Assembly: GCF_033542235.1 (NCBI RefSeq)
Contig: NZ_JAWRCU010000010.1
Span: 1 to 64,000 of the forward strand
Source: JAWRCU01 sp033542235
GTDB taxonomy: Bacteria > Pseudomonadota > Alphaproteobacteria > Rhizobiales > Rhizobiaceae
DNA: 64,000 bases
Direction: 5' to 3'
Position numbers and translations under genes: made by a program. The notes beneath the pieces are model-generated. The model saw nothing but the letters and a program-made list of their open reading frames with translations. It did no database searches and was not told the origin of the DNA. Positions 41,387 through 50,229 of the stretch are shown here, one piece after another; position 1 is the first letter of the stretch, and every line of letters begins with the position of its first letter.

Positions 41387-42454
41387 ATGGACGAAGCCAA
41401 GGACCACGAGGCAATCGATCAGCGGCGCCGCCGTGTCATCGGCGCTGCGGCAATGACATTCGCGGCTGTCGAGCTTGGCTTGAACTCGCCCGCCAAAGCG
41501 GCGTCGAGCGGGACGAACCAGGCAACGGGGTCTGCGGCGCAGGCAGTACCGAACTCATTCGGTCCGCTCAGGCAGATCGACGCCGGCGTGCTGAACGTCG
41601 GCTACGCCGAACTGGGCCCGGCCGACGGCGCGCCGGTCATCCTGCTGCACGGCTGGCCTTATGACATCCACAGCTACATCGACGTCGCGCCCCTGCTCGC
41701 CTCGAAGGGCTATCGCGTGATCGTGCCGCACCTGCGCGGATACGGCACGACGCGTTTCCTGGCGAGCGATGCGATGCGCAACGGCCAGCCGGCGGCGCTC
41801 GCCGCAGACACGACCGCGCTGATGGACGCGCTCGGGATCGAGAAGGCGACCATCGCAGGCTATGACTGGGGCGCCCGGACTGCGAATATCGTCGCCGCCC
41901 TTTGGCCGGAACGCTGCAAGGCGATGGTCTCGGTGAGCGGCTACCTCATCGGCAGCCAGCAGGCCGGCAAGGTGCCGCTACCGCCGAAGGCCGAGCTGCA
42001 GTGGTGGTACCAGTTTTACTTCGCCACCGATCGCGGCCGCGACGGCTACGAGAAATACACGCACGATTTCGCCCGGCTGATCTGGCAGCTCGCCTCACCG
42101 AAGTGGAATTTCGACGACGCCACCTTCCAGCGCAGCGCCGCGGCCTTCGACAATCCGGATCACGTCGCGATCGTCATCCATAACTATCGCTGGCGGCTTG
42201 GCCTTGCCGAAGGCGAAGCGCAGTATGACGATCTGGAGAAAAAGCTCGCGCAAGCACCCGTCATCGCCGTGCCTACCATCACCCTCGAAGGTGACGCCAA
42301 TGGTGCGCCGCATCCGGACGCCAGCGCCTATGCCAAGATGTTCTCGGGCAAGTACCAGCACCGGGTGATTACCGGCGGCATCGGGCATAACCTGCCCCAG
42401 GAAGGGCCGCAGGCCTTCGCTGATGCCGTCGTCGAGGTGGCAGCCGGTAGCTAG
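41387..42454 (+). CDS. exported alpha/beta hydrolase, epoxide hydrolase-like
   Basis: A 355-residue alpha/beta hydrolase with a Tat-like N-terminus (QRRRRVIGAAAMTFAAVELG). It has the oxyanion strand LLHGWP (residues 87-91), nucleophile Asp160 in AGYDWGAR and catalytic His in GGIGHNLPQE near 335. An Asp nucleophile points to epoxide hydrolase or haloalkane dehalogenase chemistry rather than a serine esterase. It follows the second epoxide hydrolase by 150 bp beyond a hairpin, and no motif 2 copy was found directly in front of it. The substrate is unknown. Confidence 0.85.
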   Translation: MDEAKDHEAIDQRRRRVIGAAAMTFAAVELGLNSPAKAASSGTNQATGSAAQAVPNSFGPLRQIDAGVLNVGYAELGPADGAPVILLHGWPYDIHSYIDVAPLLASKGYRVIVPHLRGYGTTRFLASDAMRNGQPAALAADTTALMDALGIEKATIAGYDWGARTANIVAALWPERCKAMVSVSGYLIGSQQAGKVPLPPKAELQWWYQFYFATDRGRDGYEKYTHDFARLIWQLASPKWNFDDATFQRSAAAFDNPDHVAIVIHNYRWRLGLAEGEAQYDDLEKKLAQAPVIAVPTITLEGDANGAPHPDASAYAKMFSGKYQHRVITGGIGHNLPQEGPQAFADAVVEVAAGS

Positions 42455-42920
42455 CGCCTTCGGCTTTGGGGTTGGTGCTGCCCCTCACACGAGCCCTCTC
42501 CCGGGGAGACATGCACCTTGTCAGCCAAGCACTCCGGGGATGCCGACGGCTTCACACGAAGCTCACAATGATGACGCCGCCTCCGATCACCAATGCCAGA
42601 CCGGCGATCAGCATCGGCAACAGCGTGCGTTTGTCGTGGTGAACATCCGGCGTGCAATTTGCGCTGGCGCAAACAAGTGAACGGCAGGCAATGCCTACCA
42701 AGGCGGTTGGTAGCTGGACGAGATACCAATGGCTACTGAACGACTCGGCCTCTATCGGTGAGGGGCTAACTTCCAGAAGCTCGTTGCCGCCCCCGAAGCA
42801 GCCGGATATGGTGAAGACGGTTTGGCCAAGATTGACCCTGGGGAACTGGCTGCGTTGCATTCGACTTGCCGCGACAGCGCCTGAGGGGAACAACACAATT
42901 AACAACCAGGGAACACATCG
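42455..42920. other. 466-bp gap: partial REP and a hydrophobic ORF tail, no firm gene
   Basis: Near 42478-42515 there is a partial REP-like stretch (CTGCCCCTCACACGAGCCCT). On the minus strand a frame ending at 42552 closes with DKRTLLPMLIAGLALVIGGG and VIIVSFV, a convincing membrane helix, but no start with a ribosome site was found. It may be the remnant of a small membrane protein. The 3' portion is the leader of the substrate-binding protein gene at 42921. Confidence 0.3.
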
Positions 42921-44564
42921 ATGATGTTGGAGACTATCACGTTCCGTTCGCGCCGCCTTCTCGCTGGCGCCGCCGTTGCAGCACTGGTGCTCGCTGGGGC
43001 CCCGGCGCTCGCCGACACGCCTCCGGACACGCTCGTCCAGGCCTGGGCGATCGACGACATCATCTCGCTCGATCCGGGCGAAGCATTCGAGCTGTCGACC
43101 GGCGAGATCACCGGCAATACCTACGACATGCTCGTCAAGCTCGACATCAACGACACAACCAAGGTGGTCGGCGACATCGCCGAGAGCTGGACGGTATCCG
43201 ACGACGGCCTGACCTACACCTTCAAGCTGAAGCCGAACCTGACCTTCGCTTCCGGCAACCCGATCACCGCGGACGACGTAGCCTGGTCGTTCGAGCGCGC
43301 GGTCAAGCTCAACAAGAGCCCGGCCTTCATCGTCCAGCAGTTCGGCCTCACCGCTGACAACGTTGCCGAGAAGGCAAAAGCCGCTGACCCGTCGACCTTC
43401 GTGTTTACCGTCGACAAAGCCTATGCGCCGAGCTTCGTGCTCAACTGCCTGACCGCCACCGTAGCTTCGGTAGTCGACAGCAAGCTGGTCAAGGATCATG
43501 TCGCTTCTGTCACGCCAAGCGACGAGTACAAGTTCGACAACGACTTCGGCAACGGCTGGCTCAAGACCAACTTCGCCGGGTCGGGGCCGTTCAAGACGCG
43601 CGAATGGCGCGCCAACGAGGCCGTCGTGTTGGAGCGCAACGACAATTATTATGGCGAGAAACCCAAGCTCGCCCGCGTGGTCTACCGCCACGTCAAGGAA
43701 AGCGCCACGCAGCGTCTGATGCTCGAAAAGGGCGATGTCGACGTTGCCCGCAATCTACAGCCTAGTGACTACGAGGCCGTAGGCAAGAACCCGGACCTGG
43801 CCGTGACGGGGACGCCGAAGAGCACCGTCTTCTATTTCAGCCTGAACCAGAAGAACGACAAGCTCGCCAAGCCGGAGGTGCGCGAGGCCTTCAAATACCT
43901 GATCGACTATGAAGCGCTCGGCGGCACGCTGCTCAAGGGCATCGGCGTCATTCACCAGAACTTCCTGCCCAAGGGCATCCTGGGCGCGATCGACGAAACA
44001 CCCTACAAGCTCGATGTCGCCAAGGCCAAGGAGCTTCTGGCCAAGGCCGGCCTGGCGGACGGCTTTACGGTGACGCTGGACACGCGCAGCGGCCAGCCGG
44101 AACAGGGCGTCGCAGAATTGATCCAGCAGACGGCGGCGCAGGCAGGCATCAAGATCGAGCTCGTCCCGGAGGACTTCAAGCAGCTCTTGACCCGTTACCG
44201 CGCGCGCCAGCACGACATGGCCATCCTGCAATGGGGCGTCGATTACTGGGATCCGAACTCCAATTCGGAGACCTTCTCGACCAACCCCAACAATGCCGAC
44301 GACTCCATGAACAAGACGCTCGCCTGGCGCAACGCCTGGGAGGTGCCGGCCGACATCCAGCAGAAGTCGAAGGATGCCCTGCTGGAGCGTGATGCGGCAA
44401 AGCGCAGTGAGATGTATGGCGATCTCCAGAGGAAAGTGCGCGAACAGGGTCCGTTCACGTTCCTTTGGCAGCAGACCGAGGTCGCCGGCCTGCGCAAGAA
44501 CGTCCAGGGCTTCAAGCTCGGGCCGACCTTCGATACCAACTTCATCGCGCCGGTCAGCAAATAA
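42921..44564 (+). CDS. ABC transporter substrate-binding protein, peptide/nickel type
   Basis: A 547-residue family 5 extracellular solute-binding protein with a signal peptide (cleavage near PALADT). Typical segments are LDPGEAFELSTGEITGNTYD near the start, a central YRHVKESATQRLMLEKGDVD and LRKNVQGFKLGPTFD near the end. It captures a peptide, opine or similar solute in the periplasm for the permeases and ATPases encoded downstream (44579-48151). AGGGAACAC precedes the ATG. The ligand is not predictable from sequence alone. Confidence 0.92.
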   Translation: MMLETITFRSRRLLAGAAVAALVLAGAPALADTPPDTLVQAWAIDDIISLDPGEAFELSTGEITGNTYDMLVKLDINDTTKVVGDIAESWTVSDDGLTYTFKLKPNLTFASGNPITADDVAWSFERAVKLNKSPAFIVQQFGLTADNVAEKAKAADPSTFVFTVDKAYAPSFVLNCLTATVASVVDSKLVKDHVASVTPSDEYKFDNDFGNGWLKTNFAGSGPFKTREWRANEAVVLERNDNYYGEKPKLARVVYRHVKESATQRLMLEKGDVDVARNLQPSDYEAVGKNPDLAVTGTPKSTVFYFSLNQKNDKLAKPEVREAFKYLIDYEALGGTLLKGIGVIHQNFLPKGILGAIDETPYKLDVAKAKELLAKAGLADGFTVTLDTRSGQPEQGVAELIQQTAAQAGIKIELVPEDFKQLLTRYRARQHDMAILQWGVDYWDPNSNSETFSTNPNNADDSMNKTLAWRNAWEVPADIQQKSKDALLERDAAKRSEMYGDLQRKVREQGPFTFLWQQTEVAGLRKNVQGFKLGPTFDTNFIAPVSK

Positions 44565-44578
44565 CGAGCGATAACGCG

Positions 44579-45643
44579 TTGACGCTCGTATCTCCGACCG
44601 TCGAGCCAAGGAGGAAGCGCCGCAACGCTTCCTCCCTCTCCTGGGCGGTTCTGCGCTTTCTCCTGATGGCCGCGATCACCTTCCTGGGGCTGATCGCGGT
44701 GACATTCTTCATCGGCCGTGTGATACCGGTCGATCCCGTTCTTGCGATCGTGGGTGATCGCGCGCCGCATAGCGTCGTAGAGGCTGCGCGCAAGCAGTAC
44801 GGTTTCGATCTGCCGCTCTGGCATCAGTTTTTCCTTTACCTGAAAAAGGCACTGACGGGCGATTTCGGCACATCGGTTCTCTCCACCTATCCGGTGATGC
44901 AGGACATCCGCCGGGTTTTTCCCGCGACCGTGGAACTCGCGACGCTCGGCGTCATCATCGGCCTCGTGCTCGGAATCCCGCTCGGGGTGCTCGCCGCCGT
45001 CAGGCGTGGCAGCCTGGTCGACCAGGCTGTGCGCATCATCGGCCTGATCGGCTACTCGATGCCGATCTTCTGGCTGGGGCTGCTCTGCCTGCTGGTTTTC
45101 TACGCACGTCTCGGCTGGGTGGAGGGTCCGGGCAGGATCGGCGTCGCCTATGAATACACCTTCACACCCATCACCGGCTTCTTCCTGATCGACGCCGTAG
45201 TTCAGCGCGACTGGAGCGCTTTCCGCGACATTTTCCGCCACATCATTCTGCCCGCTTCGCTGCTCGGCTATTTCTCCATGGCCTATATCAGCCGCATGAC
45301 ACGCTCCTTTATGCTCAACGAGCTTTCCCAGGAGTACATCGTCGCGGCGCGCGCCAAGGGCGTGTCGGAGGCGCGCATAGTCTGGGGCCACGCGCTGCGC
45401 AACGCGGCGGTGCCATTGGTGACTGTGATCGCGCTCTCCTATGCAACGCTGCTCGAAGGCTCGGTGCTGACGGAGACCGTCTTCTCCTGGCCCGGCATCG
45501 GGCTCTACCTCACCAATTCCTTGCAGAATGCGGACATGAACGCGGTGCTCGGCGCCACGATCGTCATCGGGGGAGTCTTCATCGGGCTCAACCTCCTGTC
45601 CGATCTGCTTTATCAGCTGCTCGACCCGAGGACGCGGACATGA
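44579..45643 (+). CDS. ABC transporter permease 1 (DppB/OppB type)
   Basis: A 354-residue inner-membrane permease with six helices. The conserved EAA-type loop is ELSQEYIVAARAKGVSEARI followed by VWGHALRNA. No ATG fits; a TTG at 44579 gives a short hydrophilic N-terminus before the first helix and lies 15 bp after the stop of the binding protein gene. The stop overlaps the next permease start as ATGA (45640-45643). Length and order match dipeptide/oligopeptide systems. Confidence 0.9.
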   Translation: MTLVSPTVEPRRKRRNASSLSWAVLRFLLMAAITFLGLIAVTFFIGRVIPVDPVLAIVGDRAPHSVVEAARKQYGFDLPLWHQFFLYLKKALTGDFGTSVLSTYPVMQDIRRVFPATVELATLGVIIGLVLGIPLGVLAAVRRGSLVDQAVRIIGLIGYSMPIFWLGLLCLLVFYARLGWVEGPGRIGVAYEYTFTPITGFFLIDAVVQRDWSAFRDIFRHIILPASLLGYFSMAYISRMTRSFMLNELSQEYIVAARAKGVSEARIVWGHALRNAAVPLVTVIALSYATLLEGSVLTETVFSWPGIGLYLTNSLQNADMNAVLGATIVIGGVFIGLNLLSDLLYQLLDPRTRT

Positions 45644-46563
45644 GCGCGGCCGAAACCTCTCAACCAAGCTGGCGCGAGTGGCTGCTCACGGAGCGGCCAC
45701 AGTCGCGCGTGCAGGCCAGGGCCGGACGCGCCTACATCAGCTGGCGGCGTTTTACCGCCAACAGGCTCGCAGTCGTGGGCCTGCTGATCATCGTCGCCCT
45801 GGTCATCGTCGCGATTCTTGCCGACCTGCTCGCGCCCTATTCGCCCGTCATCGGCGACGTCAGGACCATGCGCCTGTTGCCGCCCAGCTGGGAACACTGG
45901 ATGGGGACCGACGATCTCGGCCGGGACATCTTTTCCCGTGTGATCTATGGCTCGCGCCTCACGCTCTACGTGATCGTCCTGGTGGCGATCATCGCCGCCC
46001 CGATCGGGCTCGTCATCGGAACGGTGGCCGGCTATGCAGGTGGCTGGACCGATGCGATCCTGATGCGCATCACCGACATCTTTCTTGCCTTCCCCAAGCT
46101 CATCCTGGCGCTTGCCTTCGTCGCCGCGCTCGGCGCCGGCATCGAGCACGCCATCATCGCCATCGCCATCACCTCATGGCCGCCCTATGCGCGCATTGCC
46201 CGCGCCGAGACGCTGACCATACGCTCGTCCGACTTCATCAGAGCGGTCGAGATCATGGGAGCCTCGCCGGCGCGCATCGTGCTGCGCCATGTCATGCCGC
46301 TCTGCATCTCCTCGCTGATCGTGCGCGTCACGCTCGACATGGCCGGCATCATCATCATCGCTGCCGGCCTCGGCTTTCTGGGGCTGGGTGCCCAGCCGCC
46401 CCTGCCGGAATGGGGCGCGATGATCGCCTCGGGCCGCCTGTTCATTCTCGACCAATGGTGGGTGGCGGCGATGCCGGGCATGGCGATCCTTTTGGTCAGC
46501 CTCGGCTTCAACCTCCTGGGCGACGGCCTGCGCGACGCGCTCGATCCAAGGGGCGAGCGATGA
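45640..46563 (+). CDS. ABC transporter permease 2 (DppC/OppC type)
   Basis: A 307-residue permease partner with an N-terminal helix (about 42-64), the HWMGTDDLGRDIFSRVIYGS segment typical of this subunit and the cytoplasmic loop SSDFIRAVEIMGASPARIVL. It pairs with permease 1 to form the channel. Coupled by ATGA overlap at both ends (45640-45643 and 46560-46563). Confidence 0.93.
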   Translation: MSAAETSQPSWREWLLTERPQSRVQARAGRAYISWRRFTANRLAVVGLLIIVALVIVAILADLLAPYSPVIGDVRTMRLLPPSWEHWMGTDDLGRDIFSRVIYGSRLTLYVIVLVAIIAAPIGLVIGTVAGYAGGWTDAILMRITDIFLAFPKLILALAFVAALGAGIEHAIIAIAITSWPPYARIARAETLTIRSSDFIRAVEIMGASPARIVLRHVMPLCISSLIVRVTLDMAGIIIIAAGLGFLGLGAQPPLPEWGAMIASGRLFILDQWWVAAMPGMAILLVSLGFNLLGDGLRDALDPRGER

Positions 46564-46574
46564 AGGAGCTAACG

Positions 46575-47408
46575 ATGAGCACTCTGCTCACCGTCGAGGA
46601 CCTGCGCGTCCGCTTCCCGACCCGCACAGGCGTCGTCGAAGCGGTGCGCGGCGTCTCCTTCGCGCTCGGCCGCGAAAGGCTGGGCATTGTCGGCGAAAGC
46701 GGTTCCGGCAAATCGCAGACCGGCCGCGCGATCATGGGGCTGACGGACCCGCGCGCCGAGGTCACAGCGAGCAAGCTCGAATTTGATGGCATCGACCTCC
46801 TGGAGGCGCCCGCCAGGCTGCGCCGGGACCTGCGCGGCAAGCGCATTGCCATGATTCTGCAGGACCCGAAATATTCGCTCGATCCGGTGATGACCATAGG
46901 CAGCCAGATCGTCGAGGCCCTCAGGGCTCACGAAAGGATAGGCAGGGCCGAAGCGCGCGAGCGGGCCCTCGATATGCTGTCCGCCGTGCAGATCCGCGAC
47001 CCGAAGCGCGTATTCGATCTTTACGCGCATGAGGTGTCGGGCGGCATGGGCCAGCGCGCCATGATCGCCATGATGTTGGTGGCCGGGCCGGAATTGCTGA
47101 TTGCCGACGAGCCGACCTCGGCCCTGGACGTCACGGTGCAACTCGAGGTGCTGGGCATCCTCGACCGGCTTGTGCGCGACCGCGGCATGGGCCTGATCTT
47201 CATCTCGCACGATCTGAGGCTCGTCTCTTCCTTCTGCGACCGTGTCATCGTCATGTACGCCGGCAAGATCGTCGAGAAGCTGCCTGCCGCCGAATTGTCC
47301 CGCGCAAAGCACCCCTATACGCAGGGCCTTCTCAACTGCATGCCGAAGATCGGCGCGGACCGCCATCCGCTGCCGGTGCTCGACCGCAAGCCGGAATGGG
47401 CAGCATGA
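46575..47408 (+). CDS. ABC transporter ATPase 1 (DppD/OppD type)
   Basis: A 277-residue ATPase with Walker A GESGSGKS, Q-loop ILQDPKYSLDP, signature VSGGMGQR, Walker B LLIADEPTSALD and switch His in FISHDLR. The C-terminal extension (KHPYTQGLLNCMPKI) is the oligopeptide-family tail. The ATG at 46575 has AAGGAG at 6 bp spacing; an ATG at 46560 that overlaps the permease stop is the alternative. It overlaps ATPase 2. Confidence 0.92.
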   Translation: MSTLLTVEDLRVRFPTRTGVVEAVRGVSFALGRERLGIVGESGSGKSQTGRAIMGLTDPRAEVTASKLEFDGIDLLEAPARLRRDLRGKRIAMILQDPKYSLDPVMTIGSQIVEALRAHERIGRAEARERALDMLSAVQIRDPKRVFDLYAHEVSGGMGQRAMIAMMLVAGPELLIADEPTSALDVTVQLEVLGILDRLVRDRGMGLIFISHDLRLVSSFCDRVIVMYAGKIVEKLPAAELSRAKHPYTQGLLNCMPKIGADRHPLPVLDRKPEWAA

Positions 47409-48151
47409 CGGCAGCATTGTCGATCCAGGACCTCGAGGTCGTTTTCGATGGCTTTCGCGCGCTGAAGGGCGTCAGCTTCGAGGTTCAGCCGGGCGAATCC
47501 TTTGGCCTCGTCGGCGAGTCCGGCTCTGGCAAATCAACCATCCTGCGTGCGATAGCCGGTCTGGTGCCGGTGCATGCCGGGGCGATCTCTGTGAATGGCG
47601 CGCCCCTTCGCGAACGCCGCAACAAGGCTTTCTATCGCTCCGTGCAGATGGTCTTCCAGGACCCGTACGGCTCGCTCCACCCGCGCCAGACCGTCGACCG
47701 CCTACTCTTGGAGCCGCTGGCGATCCATGGCGTCAAAAACAGCGAGGCGCGTATCCTGAGCGCACTGGACGAGGTGGGGCTTGGATCAGGCTTCCGCTTT
47801 CGCTACGCGCACCAGCTCTCCGGCGGCCAGCGCCAGCGTGTCGCGATCGCCCGCGCACTGATCCTGGAACCCTCAATCCTCCTGCTCGACGAACCGACAT
47901 CGGCGCTTGATGCCTCGGTGCAGGCTGAAGTGCTCAACCTGCTCGAACAGGTGCGGCGCGACCGCAATCTGACGTTCCTGATGGTCAGCCATGACCTCGC
48001 CGTCATCACCCATATGTGCGAGCGGCTGATCGTCATGCAGAACGGTGAGGAAGTCGAGCAGCTGGCCTCTTCCGAACTTGCCGCCAAGAACGTCGCCGCC
48101 GACTACACGAGGAACCTGCTCCGCGCGAGCGCCGGCTTCAGCCGAACGTAG
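47405..48151 (+). CDS. ABC transporter ATPase 2 (DppF/OppF type)
   Basis: A 248-residue ATPase with Walker A GESGSGKS, Q-loop MVFQDPYGSLHPRQ (typical of the F subunit), signature LSGGQRQR, Walker B LLLDEPTSALD and VSHDLAVI. The start at 47405 overlaps the previous stop (ATGA); 47396 is an alternative. It is shorter than many F subunits because the C-terminal zinc-like tail is brief. It ends the five-gene transporter operon, about 86 bp before an insertion element. Confidence 0.92.
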   Translation: MTAALSIQDLEVVFDGFRALKGVSFEVQPGESFGLVGESGSGKSTILRAIAGLVPVHAGAISVNGAPLRERRNKAFYRSVQMVFQDPYGSLHPRQTVDRLLLEPLAIHGVKNSEARILSALDEVGLGSGFRFRYAHQLSGGQRQRVAIARALILEPSILLLDEPTSALDASVQAEVLNLLEQVRRDRNLTFLMVSHDLAVITHMCERLIVMQNGEEVEQLASSELAAKNVAADYTRNLLRASAGFSRT

Positions 48152-48200
48152 GCAATGATTCCGGGACGCGGAATGCCAACCGGTTCAATAGTTTACCACT

Positions 48201-48237
48201 GGCGCTGCCTCTCACCCTCGCCCTCTCCCCGTAAACG
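48201..48237. repeat. left half of a REP palindrome, interrupted by the IS element
   Basis: GCGCTGCCTCTCACCCTCGC then CCTCTCCCCGT is the left arm of a REP-like palindrome. Its partner, ACGGGGAGAGGG and the outer arm GGTGAGGGTGAGGGGCAGCA, lies beyond the insertion element (49701-49785). The element sits in the loop of the inner hairpin. Confidence 0.65.
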
Positions 48238-49697
48238 ACCTATCGGATTCACACTTCGAGAACATTGAGCGTGGTTCCGAATTTGATGGCGTGGAACTCG
48301 GCAAGTCCGATGCGCATGACCTTTGGACCGGGCTTGCCATAGTAGCCGGTCCAGCCGCCGAGGCGGGCGATGACCCAGGCCGCGAAGGCCAGGGTTCCCT
48401 TGGGATGAGGATTGCGCTGACGCTCGGTCTTGCCTTCGAGCCTGGCCGAGACAGCCTCGAGGACGGGTTGGTCATCAGGTTCGAAGGCGTCGCTGAGAAG
48501 CTGATCGGTATTGCCGTCGCGAGCCTGGACCAGCTGCTTGATGGTGACGGCGGCGATCGTGGCAGCGGCGACGAAGTTGATCATGGCACGCGGATCGCCC
48601 ATGTCGGCCGCTTCGATATCGAAGCCGGCCGACTTGAGGGTGCGGAAGAACTCCTCGATGGTCCAGCGCGTGCGGTAGAGATCGACGATCCAGCGCGCAT
48701 CGGTGAGTGTCGCGACACCATGGGTGGTCAGCAGCCGCCAATGCACCGGGTCACTGCCATCCTCCGGTTGCGAGATCTCGCGCACGTCCACCAGCGTCAC
48801 GGCAACTGTCTTCGGCAGAGCCGGATCGGCGCCGTTGCGCGGCCTGCGCAACAGTACTGGGGCAAAACGTATCGCCAAGGTGGCCGCGCGCTTCTTGCGT
48901 CCGGGTGCCGCGGGAATGGTCACTGTCACGCGGCCCTGCTCGGGCTGAGCGTCGATGTGGTCGAACAGCAGGCCCGGCTCGCCTTGCGATGCCGCTATGC
49001 GCCGGTTCTGGCAGGCCCGCACCACAAGATCGACATTGGGCGGCCGCTCCGCGAAGAGCTCGTAAAAGTCGCTCTCGCGGTCCGACACCACGGTGATGCT
49101 GGCCGCCGCAGCCAGAACCGCGCCGGCCTGCCTTGTGCTGTCGATCCAGCGCCGCGACTCCTTGTCTGCCGTCGCCCGCTGGCGCTGCGGCGGCAGCTGT
49201 TCCGCGCCGCGGTTCCAAACCTCCATGCAGGCCAGGCCCAGCAGCGCTCCCGTGCCAGCCTCCACCGCAAGCACCGGATGCAGCAGCAGGCCAGCCGTAT
49301 TGCCCTTGCTGACCGCACCATAGCCCGGCCGCGACTGCCGTGAGCCCAAGATCAGTTCCGAGGTGTCTTGCACCGCAACCACATGCCGGCCCGCGACACG
49401 CTGCGCAGTCAGTTCCCCGGCGTGCTGCGACATCTCTGCTGCCGTCACCGACCTGTTGTGCAGAAAGCGTCTGAACCGCATCTCGCCCGCACGGTCCCCG
49501 CCCAGCCGCCGAATACACGAGCCCGGTCGCGCAACCAGCCTCGCATGCAAGCAGGCCCCCCTTTTTGCAGGCGGCGATCGCCAAATCGCCCCAGCTCGTA
49601 CGCAATCCCTGCCATGTGACATCTCCAGCGACTCACTCGTCAACAAGGAATCGCGCTTCAATGCCCTGCGCAACCGAGAAGTGTGAACGTGATAGGT
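48238..49697 (-). mobile_element. IS4-family insertion sequence, about 1460 bp
   Basis: The ends are inverted repeats: ACCTATCGGATTCACACTTC at 48238-48257, and on the other strand of the right end ACCTATCACGTTCACACTTC at 49678-49697. They match in 17 of 20 positions. One transposase frame fills the interior. The flanks are the two halves of a REP palindrome. No clean target-site duplication is obvious: TAAACGA on the left and TAAGAGA on the right agree at five of seven positions, so it may have decayed. Confidence 0.78.
48249..49615 (-). pseudogene. IS4-family transposase with a frameshift
   Basis: A DDE transposase of the Tn5/IS4 group. The first catalytic Asp is in VAVQDTSELI, the second in VVSDRESDFYELF, and the Glu lies in the Y-x2-R-x3-E-x6-K pattern of LYRTRWTIEEFFRTLKS. 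The natural N-terminus (MAGIAYELGRFGDRRLQK, ATG 49615 after a GGAG site) is in a different frame from the rest. The change of frame falls at a run of five A and six G on the minus strand (49556-49566 on the plus strand). A -1 slip there would restore the protein, so the copy is either inactivated or uses frameshifting; IS4 members normally do not. Confidence 0.75.
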
Positions 49698-49700
49698 AAG

Positions 49701-49785
49701 AGACGGGGAGAGGGGGCGGCATCGTCTCAGAATACCCTCTCCCCGTTGTTCACGGAGAGGGGGTGAGGGTGAGGGGCAGCAGCGT
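49701..49785. repeat. right half of the REP palindrome
   Basis: Contains ACGGGGAGAGGG, an internal CCCTCTCCCCG-TTGTTCA-CGGAGAGGGGG hairpin and the outer arm GGTGAGGGTGAGGGGCAGCA. The outer arm is complementary to the left half at 48201-48237. Confidence 0.62.
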
Positions 49786-49846
49786 CAAGCGATTTGTGGA
49801 ACGCCTTGGCCATTGCCCGAGATCGAAGCCGAGCCGTTTCATACTC

Positions 49847-50161
49847 GCCTTCGAAAGGAAGATCGAAAATGTTAAAAGGGCGGCTGAAGATTTCCGGATC
49901 ACATACCCTGTCGCGATAGTCGACGACTGTCACGTCTGGCGCGCATTCCGGAACAGCTACTGGCCGGCAGCCTGCCTGATCGATGCCAAGGGCCAGATCC
50001 GTTTCAGCCACTTCGGCGAGGGCAACTATGCCGAGACCGAGCAGGCGATCCAGGACCTCTTGCGCGAAGCCGGCCGCGACATGGCCGCGAGCGCGCCTGT
50101 GTTGCCGCAGGCCAAGGGCGCCGAGGCGAGACCGTATCTCGAGAACGTCCGTTCCGGTTAG
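49847..50161 (+). pseudogene. 5'-truncated redoxin/thioredoxin-like gene
   Basis: The frame reads AFERKIENVKRAAEDFRITY, PVAIVDDCHVWRAFRNSYWP, AACLIDAKGQIRFSHFGEGN and onward. This is the C-terminal half of a TlpA/DipZ-like thioredoxin-fold protein. The half with the CxxC active site is missing and the upstream sequence is REP material. No ribosome site or sensible start precedes it. It is probably a casualty of rearrangement at this REP/IS spot. Confidence 0.65.
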
Positions 50162-50229
50162 ACCTACCTCGGCTCCAAGTTCGGCTGACAGCCTTCCTCC
50201 CAGCAATTGCCAACCAAAGGAGAACTCGC

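Noticed and set aside
42552..42650. Hydrophobic C-terminal frame on the minus strand as a small membrane protein gene
   Set aside because: No start codon with a ribosome site could be placed; kept only as a note in the gap description.
44243..45667. 474-codon minus-strand frame opposite the ABC permease
   Set aside because: Shadow of the permease gene; no recognisable motifs.
45678..46574. N-terminal 299 codons of a long frame leading into ABC ATPase 1
   Set aside because: This part overlaps permease 2 in another frame and has no membrane or ATPase features; the ATPase starts at 46575.
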